From Cyanocohniella sp. LLY (GTDB taxonomy: Bacteria > Cyanobacteriota > Cyanobacteriia > Cyanobacteriales > Nostocaceae): a stretch of 32,753 bases of DNA. Where the stretch lies: assembly GCA_022241785.1 (NCBI GenBank), contig JAKOMP010000077.1, positions 1 through 32,753 on the forward strand. The letters run 5' to 3'. Position numbers and translations under genes: made by a program. The notes beneath the pieces are model-generated. The model worked only from the letters and a program-made list of their open reading frames with translations. It was not told the DNA's origin and made no database searches. Below, one piece after another: positions 1 to 7,406 of this stretch (its first letter is position 1; every line of letters starts with the position of its first letter).

Positions 1-115
1 TCGAATAATTCACGCTTTTTTCTATCGTTATAATTATTTCTTCCCCAACAAGTTCTTGAAAATCTAACACTTTCATATCGGGGAGATTCAAGATTTGCTC
101 TACAGGAAACTTCAT
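1..115 (-). CDS. Transposase N-terminus, ISL3-type (partial, cut by window edge)
   Basis: Only the first 38 codons are present; the frame runs off the left edge. The start is ATG at 115. The peptide begins MKFPVEQILNLPDMKVLDF and goes on with a short acidic stretch and a hydrophobic strand ending in NYS. This resembles the start of cyanobacterial ISL3-family transposases, which have an N-terminal strand-rich region just before a CxxCG zinc finger. The zinc finger itself would lie outside the window, so the assignment rests on pattern memory alone. The DNA to the right (116-372) should contain the end of the element, but I see no clear terminal inverted repeat there. It is AT-rich and holds no other recognisable gene. 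Confidence 0.5.
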   Translation of the reverse strand, partial: MKFPVEQILNLPDMKVLDFQELVGEEIIITIEKSVNYS

Positions 116-372
116 CGTAAATACCTGAAAACTAACAATTTTATAATATAAATTATAATTTTGGTATTTTTACATAATGCTTAATATCTCTTAAATACTT
201 GCCAAATCTAAATCGTAGGCATTATTGTCTTTAAATCATAGCCCTTATAATTCAGTTAATTTTCATAATCACCATAAAAGTAACCGAAGAACCACAATTT
301 CTAACTTTTGGTAGTATTCTAAAATGACAAATTAATTAAATTGTCAGTGTTGAGTTTGCAAGAGGATAATTT

Positions 373-585
373 ATGACAAGGACCATTTGGGTAAATGAGC
401 AAATTGATCCGTCTGGGATGATTCATGCTTGCATTGCTTGTTGTGATGAGTCTCAAGCTAAAGATTGTCATGAGTCATTTCAAGGAAACTTAACCGATAT
501 TCAAAAGTCAGCCGGCTGGGTAGCACAATTGCGGACAGTCAGTTCTTGGGATGAAGTGCCAGTTAATGCTCTCAAACTTGATTAA
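373..585 (+). CDS. Small protein of unknown function (70 aa)
   Basis: The ATG at 373 follows a purine-rich Shine-Dalgarno-like stretch (AGAGGA, about 7 nt upstream), which supports the start. The protein is soluble-looking and acidic, with four Cys clustered in its first half (CIACC at residues 20-24 and a Cys at about residue 32) and two Trp residues in the second half. There is no signal peptide or membrane segment. The Cys cluster could bind a metal, but the spacing fits no motif I can name. I do not recognise the family. It stands alone between the transposase fragment and the lipoprotein gene, on the same strand as the latter but 240 bp away, so an operon is unlikely. Confidence 0.6.
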   Translation: MTRTIWVNEQIDPSGMIHACIACCDESQAKDCHESFQGNLTDIQKSAGWVAQLRTVSSWDEVPVNALKLD

Positions 586-604
586 GTTAGCTTGTTGGCG
601 ACAT

Positions 605-637
605 TTCCACGCCCATAGTCTATAATTCGGCGTGGAA
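605..637 (+). terminator. Hairpin downstream of the 70-aa gene
   Basis: A perfect 9-bp inverted repeat (TTCCACGCC at 605-613, GGCGTGGAA at 629-637) with a 15-nt loop lies 20 nt after the stop codon of the small gene. No run of T follows, so this is at best a weak terminator or an RNA-stabilising hairpin. A related string (GCGACATTTCCAC) recurs near 1817-1829, so it may instead be part of a dispersed repeat. Confidence 0.25.
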
Positions 638-826
638 TGCCAGCCATTAATTTAGGCACATTTATCATACGTTGAGATTCTATTTTTTACTCAAAATCTC
701 GAACAAAGCGATATTCATCTTAGTAACGACGAAAATATAGACAATTTATTAAATTTCTTACATGATGTATTGAGAATTTTTCTTAATTGGTATAAGTTCT
801 TGTAGTATGTATTGATATTCTCAATT

Positions 827-1591
827 ATGACCAAAACTAAAATGTTCAAACAGCTACAAAGTAAATCTTATGCCGTTGTGGGTGGATATATCTTGACTGC
901 GATCGCAGTTCTGACTGGATGTAATTCTACTCCTAGTGAACCAACAAGTGATAACACAAAGATACCGGAAACTACTGCTCAACCCGTAGCAAGTGCGGAA
1001 AAAATCAGTGAGGGAGAAAAAGCCAATGCGGATTTTCAGGACAAACTCAGTGGTCAAGCCCTTTTAAATGCTTTAAAACAAGGGGGTCATGTAATTTATT
1101 TTCGCCATACCCAAACCGAAAAAGATTATGCTGACCAAGTAAAAGCGGTGATGGGTGATTGTTCAACTCAACGGATGCTGAGTGAAGAGGGATGGAAACA
1201 AGCTAAAACTATTGGGGAAGGGTTTCGCAAGTATGCCATTCCCTTTGATCAAGTAATTTCCAGTCAGTATTGTCGGGCTTGGCAGACAGCAGATTTAGCT
1301 TTTGGTAAATACGAGAAAAATGCTGACCTCAACTTTCCCAAAGCAGAAGACTATACCCCCGAACAAACAGCTACAATGAAAGCCCAGCTAATACCAATGT
1401 TAACGGCTGTACCAACAACAGGGACTAATACTGTAATTGTCGGTCATGATGATTTGTTTGAAGCCGCAACAGGAATTTATCCAGATCCACAGGGTATGGC
1501 TTACGTTGTTAAGCCTGATGGTAAAGGTAGTTTTGAACTAGTTGCTAATATGCTTCCTGAAGAATGGACAAAATTAGACTTTTCGCAGTAG
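827..1591 (+). CDS. Lipoprotein of the histidine phosphatase superfamily
   Basis: The N-terminus is a lipoprotein signal peptide: basic start, hydrophobic run GGYILTAIAVL, then lipobox LTGC with the lipid-bearing Cys at residue 32. A Ser/Thr/Pro-rich linker follows. The mature domain shows the histidine-phosphatase (phosphoglycerate-mutase-like) signatures: FRHTQT in place of the usual RHG, a conserved Arg in SSQYCRAWQTA, and the second catalytic His in VIVGHDD. It probably acts as a membrane-tethered phosphatase outside the cytoplasmic membrane. The substrate is unknown. The frame is open from a TTG at 812, but ATG at 827 or 842 gives a more normal signal peptide; no convincing ribosome site separates them. 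A HIP1 octamer lies inside the signal-peptide coding region. Confidence 0.8.
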   Translation: MTKTKMFKQLQSKSYAVVGGYILTAIAVLTGCNSTPSEPTSDNTKIPETTAQPVASAEKISEGEKANADFQDKLSGQALLNALKQGGHVIYFRHTQTEKDYADQVKAVMGDCSTQRMLSEEGWKQAKTIGEGFRKYAIPFDQVISSQYCRAWQTADLAFGKYEKNADLNFPKAEDYTPEQTATMKAQLIPMLTAVPTTGTNTVIVGHDDLFEAATGIYPDPQGMAYVVKPDGKGSFELVANMLPEEWTKLDFSQ

Positions 1592-1594
1592 TCA

Positions 1595-1801
1595 TCAGGT
1601 TTGCTTGACCTTATTTGTAACCGTTATCTCTGTAACTCCCGTGAGGGGTTTCTCAGAACCAAAGGTGAAAGCATCTGCGTTAGCTCATGGTAACTGGGTG
1701 CTAGGGATATCTGCAATAAAATTATTACCTGTACTGCGATCGCTAAGTTGCAGTTTATCGCTTTGGGTTGTCTTTAAAATTACAAGACTTTGGCGATCGC
1801 T
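1595..1801 (-). pseudogene. AMIN-domain remnant of a TonB-dependent (siderophore) receptor
   Basis: Read on the minus strand, one frame gives 38 sense codons, a TGA at 1687-1685, then about 29 more codons before a TGA at 1597-1595. The peptide contains SLVILKTTQSDKLQLS, STGNNFIADIPSTQLP and, after the stop, DAFTFGSEKPLTGVTEIT. This is the pattern of the AMIN domain that precedes the plug of cyanobacterial TonB-dependent siderophore receptors (a strand with VIL-T, then GN-FI-DIP-AQL, then F-SEKP-TG-TEI-V). No start codon or ribosome site is seen, and the plug and barrel are missing. It is therefore a broken fragment, not a gene. The opposing plus-strand frame at 1605-1811 looks like its shadow. 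Confidence 0.5.
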
Positions 1802-2185
1802 TATATTGTAAGTGCAGCGACATTTCCACAGACGGGATGGAAAATATGCTGCGATCGCTGGAAATTATGGCAAATTCAGATAAATTTCCCGACTTGTTTC
1901 TTATCTGTACTATGTCTAACAGAAAGGTCTAAGATGTTAAATCCTCAAATCTGGCACTAACTAATTCTTTTACTGAACTTTTGTACATTTTTTTACAGCC
2001 AGACTTAATTAGTACAAGTATAGGTTAATAAAAAATAAAAATTAGATTAAAAATCCATAAGTCATGCTCAAAAACTTCAAAATAATCTAACCTATTGGAG
2101 GAATTTCATGATTTTAATGAAGTTTTAAGAGTTATGATAATTACCGAGGGTAAAATGTCAAACTTGCAAAAACCGAATTAATATA
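1802..2185. other. Spacer before the MMADHC-like gene, no gene seen
   Basis: AT-rich, with two HIP1 octamers near its left end and short frames only. Apart from the possible NtcA-type promoter described separately, I see no coding or RNA signal. Confidence 0.5.
1983..2026 (+). promoter_or_regulatory. Possible NtcA-activated promoter
   Basis: GTA at 1983-1985 and TAC at 1994-1996 are separated by exactly 8 nt, which fits the NtcA consensus GTA-N8-TAC. A TA-N3-T type -10 box (TAGGTT, 2021-2026) begins 24 nt after the TAC; the usual NtcA spacing is about 22-23 nt. The site lies about 160 nt upstream of the MMADHC-like start. GTA-N8-TAC arises by chance several times in a window this size, so the spacing to the -10 box is the main support. 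Confidence 0.35.
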
Positions 2186-2746
2186 GTGAACTATTCCCCA
2201 GTTTACATTTCGGAGCAAGGCTGTCCTATTAATTTAGTTGGCGAAACAGGACAAGCGGTGCAAATTTCTATTCATTCGCCCAGTCAGTATATCTGTGCCA
2301 ACCGCGAACGGATATTACCCGATTGGCAACATCACCCTTGTTTATGGGTTGTGATTGTGTTGCAGCAATCACGATATCAATTAGTAAAAAGTACGCCAGC
2401 AATCGAGCGAGAGAAAGAAAACTTGCGAGAAAAGTTTATGAGGTTTGGCTGTGATCTGGCATTCCAATTGCGCGATCGCGGTTATCTCACAGACCTGATT
2501 GACCCCCGTACTGGTTATCCTTTATTTTCTCACCCAGGTGCAATTCCCCACAACGACACCGCAGTTGTCAAAGCCTTGCTCAAATATCCAGTAATTAAAA
2601 ATAAATGTTGTGTATTAGTACATCCCACTTGGGGTGCGGCAGTTTATCCTAGTGTCATCATATCAGTAGCACCGCCAATTATTATCGAGTCTTTCATCAA
2701 AGACATTGCACCCCTGCATGGGTGGAAAATGGGGAGTAGGGAGTAG
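2186..2746 (+). CDS. MMADHC-like protein (methylmalonic aciduria/homocystinuria type D family)
   Basis: The protein has the hallmarks of the cyanobacterial MMADHC-like family (PF10229): QISIHSPSQYICANRERIL near residue 27, ILPDWQHHPCLWVVIVLQQS, a charged helix with FMRFGCDLAF, then DPRTGYPLFSHPG and the end segment VLVHPTWGAAVYPSVI. Human MMADHC directs cobalamin to its two target enzymes and has no known catalytic activity; the cyanobacterial role is not established. The start is GTG at 2186; the ATG at 2155 is in the same relative position but runs into a stop (TAA at 2179). The last residues (KMGSRE) and the stop codon are supplied by a 7-bp tandem repeat, so the original C-terminus may have been trimmed. 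The next gene follows 45 nt later in the same frame. Confidence 0.75.
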   Translation: MNYSPVYISEQGCPINLVGETGQAVQISIHSPSQYICANRERILPDWQHHPCLWVVIVLQQSRYQLVKSTPAIEREKENLREKFMRFGCDLAFQLRDRGYLTDLIDPRTGYPLFSHPGAIPHNDTAVVKALLKYPVIKNKCCVLVHPTWGAAVYPSVIISVAPPIIIESFIKDIAPLHGWKMGSRE

Positions 2747-2785
2747 GGAGTAGGGAGTAGGGAGTAGGGAGTAGGGAGTAGGGAG
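2732..2785. repeat. 7-bp tandem repeat (GGGAGTA)n
   Basis: Seven exact copies of GGGAGTA from 2732 to 2780, then a partial unit. It provides the stop codon of the upstream gene and lies 6 nt before the GTG start of the downstream gene. A second array is found at 10091-10118 and a related one, on the other strand, at 22001-22027. Confidence 0.95.
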
Positions 2786-2791
2786 CTAGTA

Positions 2792-3823
2792 GTGGAAGTT
2801 GCTAATAATCCAGCTTGTTACTTTCCCTTGATGAGTGGGCGCTATGAAGTTAAGCCAGGAATGATGGCTTTTGGTCGTGATTTCGGTAATGGACAAGTTG
2901 ACCAGCAGGTTTTTCAAATTGATCGTGATTATGCTCATTACCGCCAGCATAAACTTTTAGCTCGTCAAGAAAGGTTGAGTAAATATTACCAAACCTGTAA
3001 CTATTCTAGGGCTGTGGCAGGTGCGATCGCTCGGTTAATTATTGAACGTCTCACTCAAGAACACCCACAATATTTTGATTACCAAAAAACAGCCAATAAC
3101 GCTAAATTTCACAATTATTTGACTCAAGAAACCCTTTATTTAGATGCAGACTGGCAATTACAGCAAGTCAAAACCCCACCTAATCAAGTTGTTCCTGCTT
3201 ATGCTTCTACTTTGGATGCTTTAGCTTCCCAGGTGCAAGAAGATTTTACCGTTGTGTGTCGTCGTGAAGATGGTAATAATTGGCTGAGTGCAGTACATTT
3301 GTGCTATCCCAATCATTGGTCAGCAGAGGAAAAAATTGGTAAAAACTTTGCGGCTATTCATGCACCTGTAGCAGAAATGGCAAAAATCAATCGTCGGGGA
3401 AATGCGATCGTTAATACGATGATTGATCACAGTCCAATGGTACGCTTTGCTTGGGGTTTAAGTACTGATAACAGTCTCAATCACCATCCTGAACCACCTC
3501 TTGGTGTATCAGCTAGTCAATGGCAAGGTAGAAGTTTTGACCCCCAACAGGGCCAATTATATCTGCGAATTGAACGCCAGGTAATTTGGGGACTGCCAGA
3601 ATATGCAACTGCGCTATTTACGATTCGTACTTATTTTCGAGATTGTAATTCTCTTAAACAAGACTCTGTGCTGCGGTCTAAACTTTGTGCAGCTATTCAA
3701 TCTATGACATCAGCATCACTAATATATAAAGGTTTGTTGGCAAGCAAAGCTAGTATTTTGCAGTGGCTAGAAGAGACAAAAGAGGCAGGGGAGCAGGGAG
3801 CAGGGGGCAGGGGAGAGGACTGA
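2792..3823 (+). CDS. Heme-dependent oxidative N-demethylase-like protein (DUF3445)
   Basis: The sequence fits the DUF3445/HODM family (PF11927). An N-terminal YFPLMSGRYEVKPGM stretch is followed by FQIDRDYAHYRQHKL, then a central VVCRREDGNNWLSAVHLCYP and HWSAEEKIGKNFAAIHAPVA with conserved His/Trp/Lys. Near the C-terminus come YLRIERQVIWGLP and ALFTIRTYF. Characterised members use heme to oxidise dimethylamine-type substrates, giving a demethylated amine and formaldehyde; the substrate here is unknown. GTG at 2792 is the first start after the tandem repeat, and the family core begins almost at once, so little seems to be missing. The last 14 or so residues (AGEQGAGGRGED) are encoded by a G-rich repeat and are probably not ancestral. 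The gene is likely cotranscribed with the MMADHC-like gene 45 nt upstream. Confidence 0.75.
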   Translation: MEVANNPACYFPLMSGRYEVKPGMMAFGRDFGNGQVDQQVFQIDRDYAHYRQHKLLARQERLSKYYQTCNYSRAVAGAIARLIIERLTQEHPQYFDYQKTANNAKFHNYLTQETLYLDADWQLQQVKTPPNQVVPAYASTLDALASQVQEDFTVVCRREDGNNWLSAVHLCYPNHWSAEEKIGKNFAAIHAPVAEMAKINRRGNAIVNTMIDHSPMVRFAWGLSTDNSLNHHPEPPLGVSASQWQGRSFDPQQGQLYLRIERQVIWGLPEYATALFTIRTYFRDCNSLKQDSVLRSKLCAAIQSMTSASLIYKGLLASKASILQWLEETKEAGEQGAGGRGED

Positions 3824-3836
3824 GCGCCCGATTGTA

Positions 3837-3901
3837 CTCCGCCCCAGTTCAAGCGCCTTAAAAGCGGCGCACTGAGCTTTGCCGAAGTGGGCGGGGCTTT
3901 T
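3837..3901 (+). terminator. Possible terminator between convergent genes
   Basis: CTCCGCCC (3837-3844) can pair with GGGCGGGG (3889-3896) through one G-T wobble, enclosing a smaller GCGCC/GGCGC stem (3853-3857 with 3866-3870), and CTTTT follows. It sits after the DUF3445 stop and before the converging debranching-enzyme gene. The rest of 3824-4005 is repeat-like sequence (CTACGAAACGCTCCGCGAA and C-rich runs) with no gene. Confidence 0.35.
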
Positions 3902-4005
3902 CTACGAAACGCTCCGCGAACATACCCCTACTCCGCAACGCTTGTCGCAAAGGGGAAGGGCTTGTTCCCCCTGCTCCCTTGCCCTCTTCCCCCCTGCCTC
4001 TTCGG

Positions 4006-6297
4006 TTACGCTTCGATAACTACCCGGAGATTGCCACGTTTTTTGGCGACGCGACAAGCCGTGGTACTACCAGAACGCTCAAATTCTAAATCGAGGATGG
4101 TGGGACCCACGCGTAAATTGTGTAATGACAGACGATTAATTGATTCTGGCAAAGCAGGATCAATAATGCGTAAGCAGTTATTTTGCGCGTCGGGGACTAA
4201 GTTGACTACCATTTGCAGTAGTTGAAAGATAGTGCCGGTGGCCCAAGCTTGTGGTGTACAAGCAACTGGATACTGTACCGGGGTATGATCACCATTGCGT
4301 TCGTAACCACAAAAGAGTTCTGGAGGGCGTTGATAAGGTTGCTGACTAGTCATGTCGAACAAACCTTGGAAAACTTCTAAAGCTTGATCGATGAGGCCGA
4401 GCGATCGCAATCCTACGGCAATGAGAGAATTATCATGAGGCCAAACCGAGCCAACATGATAGCCCATAGGATTATAGGCTGGTGATAAGCTACTGAGAGT
4501 CCGAATACCCCAACCATTAAACATATCGGGGGCCCGTAATCTTTCCGCGACACTGTAGGCTTTTTCGGGTGTAAAAATGCCCAAGTTCAGACAGTGACCA
4601 GGATTAGATGTAATACTTCTCACTTGTTGACCATCTCCGTCCAATGCTAAAGCGCAGAAATCTTGGTCTTCCATCCAAAAGTCTTGATTAAAACGAAACT
4701 TCAAGTTTTTAGCCTCGTCTAGCCAGCGTTCAGCTAAGTCCAGCCGCTTCTTCATCCTCGCAATTTCTGCTAGGCGAATTTTTGCTGCATAAACGTAAGC
4801 TTGTACCTCGCTTAAAGCAATGGGGCCATTGGCGAGTTCACCCTTATGGTCTACGATACAGTCGCCAGAATCTTTCCATCCTTGGTTAGCTAGACCGCGT
4901 TTAGATTTACGGTAGTAGGTTAAATAACTACGGTGTTTGAGATGACGATCAATCCACTCCATTGCGGCTAAAGCGTTGGGCCACAATTTCTCTAGAGTTT
5001 CTTGATCATGAGTCCAAGCGTAGTATTCAGCATACAACATCAACCATAACGGAGTAGCATCAACCGTCCCATAGTATGGTGTATGGGGAATTTCCTGACA
5101 CCGCGCCATTTCCCCAAACCGCAATTCATGTAAAATTTTGCCTGGTTCTTCTTCGCGCCAGTCATCCTCGGTTTTACCTTGGTATGACGCTAGTATCATC
5201 AGGGTTTCTTTGGCAATTTGGGGGTTTAACATCAGGGTTTGGGAGGCTGTAATGAGCGAATCCCTGCCAAATAACGCCGAAAACCAAGGTACACCAGCCG
5301 AAACAGTCTTGTATTTGCCAAAAGACTGGCGCAACAAATACATATCCTGTTCAGCCCGCTCAATTACATGATTAAAGATGCTTTTATCTGATCTAATCTG
5401 TGTAATTTGCTGTATCCATTGTTGCTCTTCCATCAACTCAGCCGCTTTGGCTTGAACTAAGGTGAAAGCTGCACTGACAGTGGAACTTGGCTGATTGTTG
5501 GTCATCATATTCAGGCGATAACCTAACTTTTGGGTTTCGTGAGAAGCCAACTCAAATTGCCAAATTGCAGTATGACCCTTGAAATGGTCTGGTTGACGAT
5601 ACTGGAATTGGATACGAGATTCCATTAATAAGCCATCGACACCTTGATAGGCTAATGTCAAAGATTCTTCCCTATGGTGGGAAGGATGACTTGATACAGG
5701 CGAAACACCATCGCCGATCACAGATTCTCCTTCTGCGGATGCCGATTCTACTAAATGTAAAAGTCTACCCCTTTGTTCTCTCTGAGCGCCCCGGACTTCA
5801 AATAAATCTACAAAATCCGCATCAAAGCTGATACTTAATTCAAACCTGACGGTAGTTGTGCTGTAATTAGCTACCTCGATTTCTTCAAATAGTGCCCCAT
5901 TGAGGACAATTTCCCGGCGAATACCGATAGTTTCAGCCTTTAGTTGTTCGTCAATTCTGGGGTTAGTACACAGAACTGACATGGAAAACCCTCTTTCGGC
6001 ACTACTGCTGAGGAGAATAGGCGATCGCCCGGCAATTTGCAACTCCAAACGATTGAGAAATCGGGTATCACAGCAAAATAGGCCGACATTGGGGTTACCA
6101 TCTTCTAGGGAACAACCAGAAATGTTCCCCATCGTATCCGTCACCAAAAATAAATCATCATCTTTAGCCGTCAAAGTTGGTTGGGGTTTTTCTCCCACAA
6201 CACAAGGCCACTCAGAAATAGGTAATTGTTCTGCGGGAATAAAAGTTTTTCCATCTAAGGAAATTTTTTCCGGGGTTGTCAGTATATCCGGTGTCAT
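4006..6297 (-). CDS. Glycogen-debranching-type amylo-alpha-1,6-glucosidase
   Basis: Two domains are visible. The N-terminal glycogen-debranching domain (PF14742) covers about residues 35-225, with LVTDTMGNISG, GLFCCDTRFLNRLEL and FDADFVDLFEVRG. The C-terminal (alpha/alpha)6 catalytic domain (PF06202) covers about residues 300-720, with WFSALFGRDSLITASQ, YYGTVDATPLWLMLY, NQGWKDSGDCIVDHKG and HVGSVWPHDNSLIAVGL. The two conserved acidic patches of the glucosidase fold are intact. Such enzymes act on alpha-glucan branch stubs or related oligosaccharides; the exact substrate cannot be read from the sequence. The frame is open from a TTG at 6333, but ATG at 6297 (763 aa) starts nearer the domain; neither has a strong ribosome site. 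It converges on the DUF3445 gene and has no partner on its own strand. Confidence 0.85.
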   Translation of the reverse strand: MTPDILTTPEKISLDGKTFIPAEQLPISEWPCVVGEKPQPTLTAKDDDLFLVTDTMGNISGCSLEDGNPNVGLFCCDTRFLNRLELQIAGRSPILLSSSAERGFSMSVLCTNPRIDEQLKAETIGIRREIVLNGALFEEIEVANYSTTTVRFELSISFDADFVDLFEVRGAQREQRGRLLHLVESASAEGESVIGDGVSPVSSHPSHHREESLTLAYQGVDGLLMESRIQFQYRQPDHFKGHTAIWQFELASHETQKLGYRLNMMTNNQPSSTVSAAFTLVQAKAAELMEEQQWIQQITQIRSDKSIFNHVIERAEQDMYLLRQSFGKYKTVSAGVPWFSALFGRDSLITASQTLMLNPQIAKETLMILASYQGKTEDDWREEEPGKILHELRFGEMARCQEIPHTPYYGTVDATPLWLMLYAEYYAWTHDQETLEKLWPNALAAMEWIDRHLKHRSYLTYYRKSKRGLANQGWKDSGDCIVDHKGELANGPIALSEVQAYVYAAKIRLAEIARMKKRLDLAERWLDEAKNLKFRFNQDFWMEDQDFCALALDGDGQQVRSITSNPGHCLNLGIFTPEKAYSVAERLRAPDMFNGWGIRTLSSLSPAYNPMGYHVGSVWPHDNSLIAVGLRSLGLIDQALEVFQGLFDMTSQQPYQRPPELFCGYERNGDHTPVQYPVACTPQAWATGTIFQLLQMVVNLVPDAQNNCLRIIDPALPESINRLSLHNLRVGPTILDLEFERSGSTTACRVAKKRGNLRVVIEA

Positions 6298-6410
6298 TAG
6301 CCAAAGTTCCGTGTACAGGTCTAGTTCAAGCAATTGGGGATTTTGTTGGGACTTACGTTAGCGAAGCTGACGCAGCAGGGTGATAATTTGGGATTGACCC
6401 CAGCCATAGG

Positions 6411-6525
6411 GGACTTCAAACTAAATAAATGTCCAATCACTGGGTAAGCAGGGGAGCAGGGGAGCAGGGGGGACAAAGACAACCTTGCATCCCAGTAAAT
6501 TGGATAATTTAATTTCTGGAAGTCC
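6411..6525. mobile_element. MITE-like element A, copy 1
   Basis: A 115-bp element with imperfect terminal inverted repeats of about 33 bp. The left end reads GGACTTCAAACTAAATAAA and the right end, reverse-complemented, reads GGACTTCCAGAAATTAAAT. ATAGG flanks both sides (6406-6410 and 6526-6530), consistent with a 5-bp target duplication. The interior is a G-rich run of GGGGAGCA units. No coding capacity. A second copy lies at 24802-24959 in the opposite orientation; a 24-bp stretch at one end is identical in both. Confidence 0.7.
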
Positions 6526-6611
6526 ATAGGGGAATGGGGTAGACCTAAAAAGTATGACAAATCTTTATAAGAGTATATTTTTTATATCTGAAGTCAAGGC
6601 TGAAAAAGGTT

Positions 6612-7347
6612 GATTTTCATGCAATTAATCTGTTTGTTTGGCTTATAAGACATCATGCATCGATAATACTTAACCAAGATGATCGGGTCGCTGCTTATTC
6701 TCAATGGAGTCAGGGGCGCACCCAGAAATGCTATAAATTTGTTGTCATATATTGTGATAATTTTTGTATGTAATTAAACAAATTCATTGCCAAAATTACT
6801 TTAACTAAAAAAGTCAAGAAAGCAGCAATACGTCCTCGATGACAAGATGATAATCAACTTAATAATATCTAGCTTATCAGTAAAATTCCTAGTTCAGTAA
6901 GTAAAAATATACAAGTATTTTGCTGGCTGAATGTCCGAATTATCGTGAATTAGATATTTTTGCAGAAGTTGATAAATTTAATGGGCTTGGCATCTTAGTT
7001 GACCGTAGGCAGCAATGTTTTCACCAGATTATTTTGTGATTATAGGCAATTTCCGTAAAGAAACTTAGGTGTAGGCTAATAACAGAGATGTCTGTTGAAT
7101 GTATATTGGGCGTAGTAGCCTATTATTGAAACCTCACGATGCCAGCAAATGGATAAAAAAACTTGGGTGAAAAGCAAAACGTTTGTAGCGTTACGCTACA
7201 GCACACCAGGGTGCCACTAATGAAGGTACTGCCATTATCACTTTAGGCTGGGAAATTTTTCCAGTTTTGCCACCACCTTGGTGGAAAGCGGTGTTTATAA
7301 TTCTTTACATATTCCCCCTCTTTGCTACACATGAGACTCTGTTGTAA
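6612..7347 (+). pseudogene. Decayed coding remnants of unidentified origin
   Basis: This 1.07-kb spacer (6334-7406) has no intact gene, but three plus-strand pieces read like protein. They are 6612-6773 (RVAAYSQWSQG, then a stop), 6923-7039 (AECPNYRELDIFAEVDKFNG), and 7201-7347 (GWEIFPVLPPPWWKAVFIIL, then YIFPLFATHE). None has a plausible start, and they lie in broken frames. The order of a YxQW-like segment followed by a Pro-rich, membrane-like end weakly recalls cyanobacterial antibiotic-biosynthesis-monooxygenase (ABM) proteins with a C-terminal membrane anchor. That is a guess. A palindromic repeat (GTAGCGTTACGCTAC, 7185-7199) precedes the third piece. Confidence 0.3.
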
Positions 7348-7406
7348 TTTGTACAATGCAGCTGTGACGCGAATTTTGTCCAGATTGGGCTTCTTTAACG
7401 ATATTC

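Noticed and set aside
854-1057. Open frame on the minus strand inside the lipoprotein gene
   Set aside because: Antisense shadow of a well supported gene; no ribosome site or recognisable protein.
1605-1811. Plus-strand open frame of 68 codons after the lipoprotein gene
   Set aside because: Opposite strand of the AMIN remnant, which explains its lack of stops; composition does not look like protein on this strand.
2040-2185. Cobalamin riboswitch before the MMADHC-like gene
   Set aside because: I looked for the B12-box pattern because of the gene's family and saw none; the region is AT-rich and unstructured.
2732-2785. CRISPR-like array
   Set aside because: The repeat unit is 7 bp with no spacers; it is a simple tandem repeat.
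3887-4225. Plus-strand open frame overlapping the end of the debranching-enzyme gene
   Set aside because: Its first third is repeat DNA and the rest is antisense to a strong gene.
4006-6333. TTG start at 6333 for the debranching enzyme
   Set aside because: No ribosome site and twelve extra residues before the ATG at 6297 with no family support; ATG 6297 was chosen.
6321-6560. Minus-strand open frame of 79 codons
   Set aside because: It lies across MITE-like element A and C-rich repeats, whose pyrimidine strand lacks stop codons.
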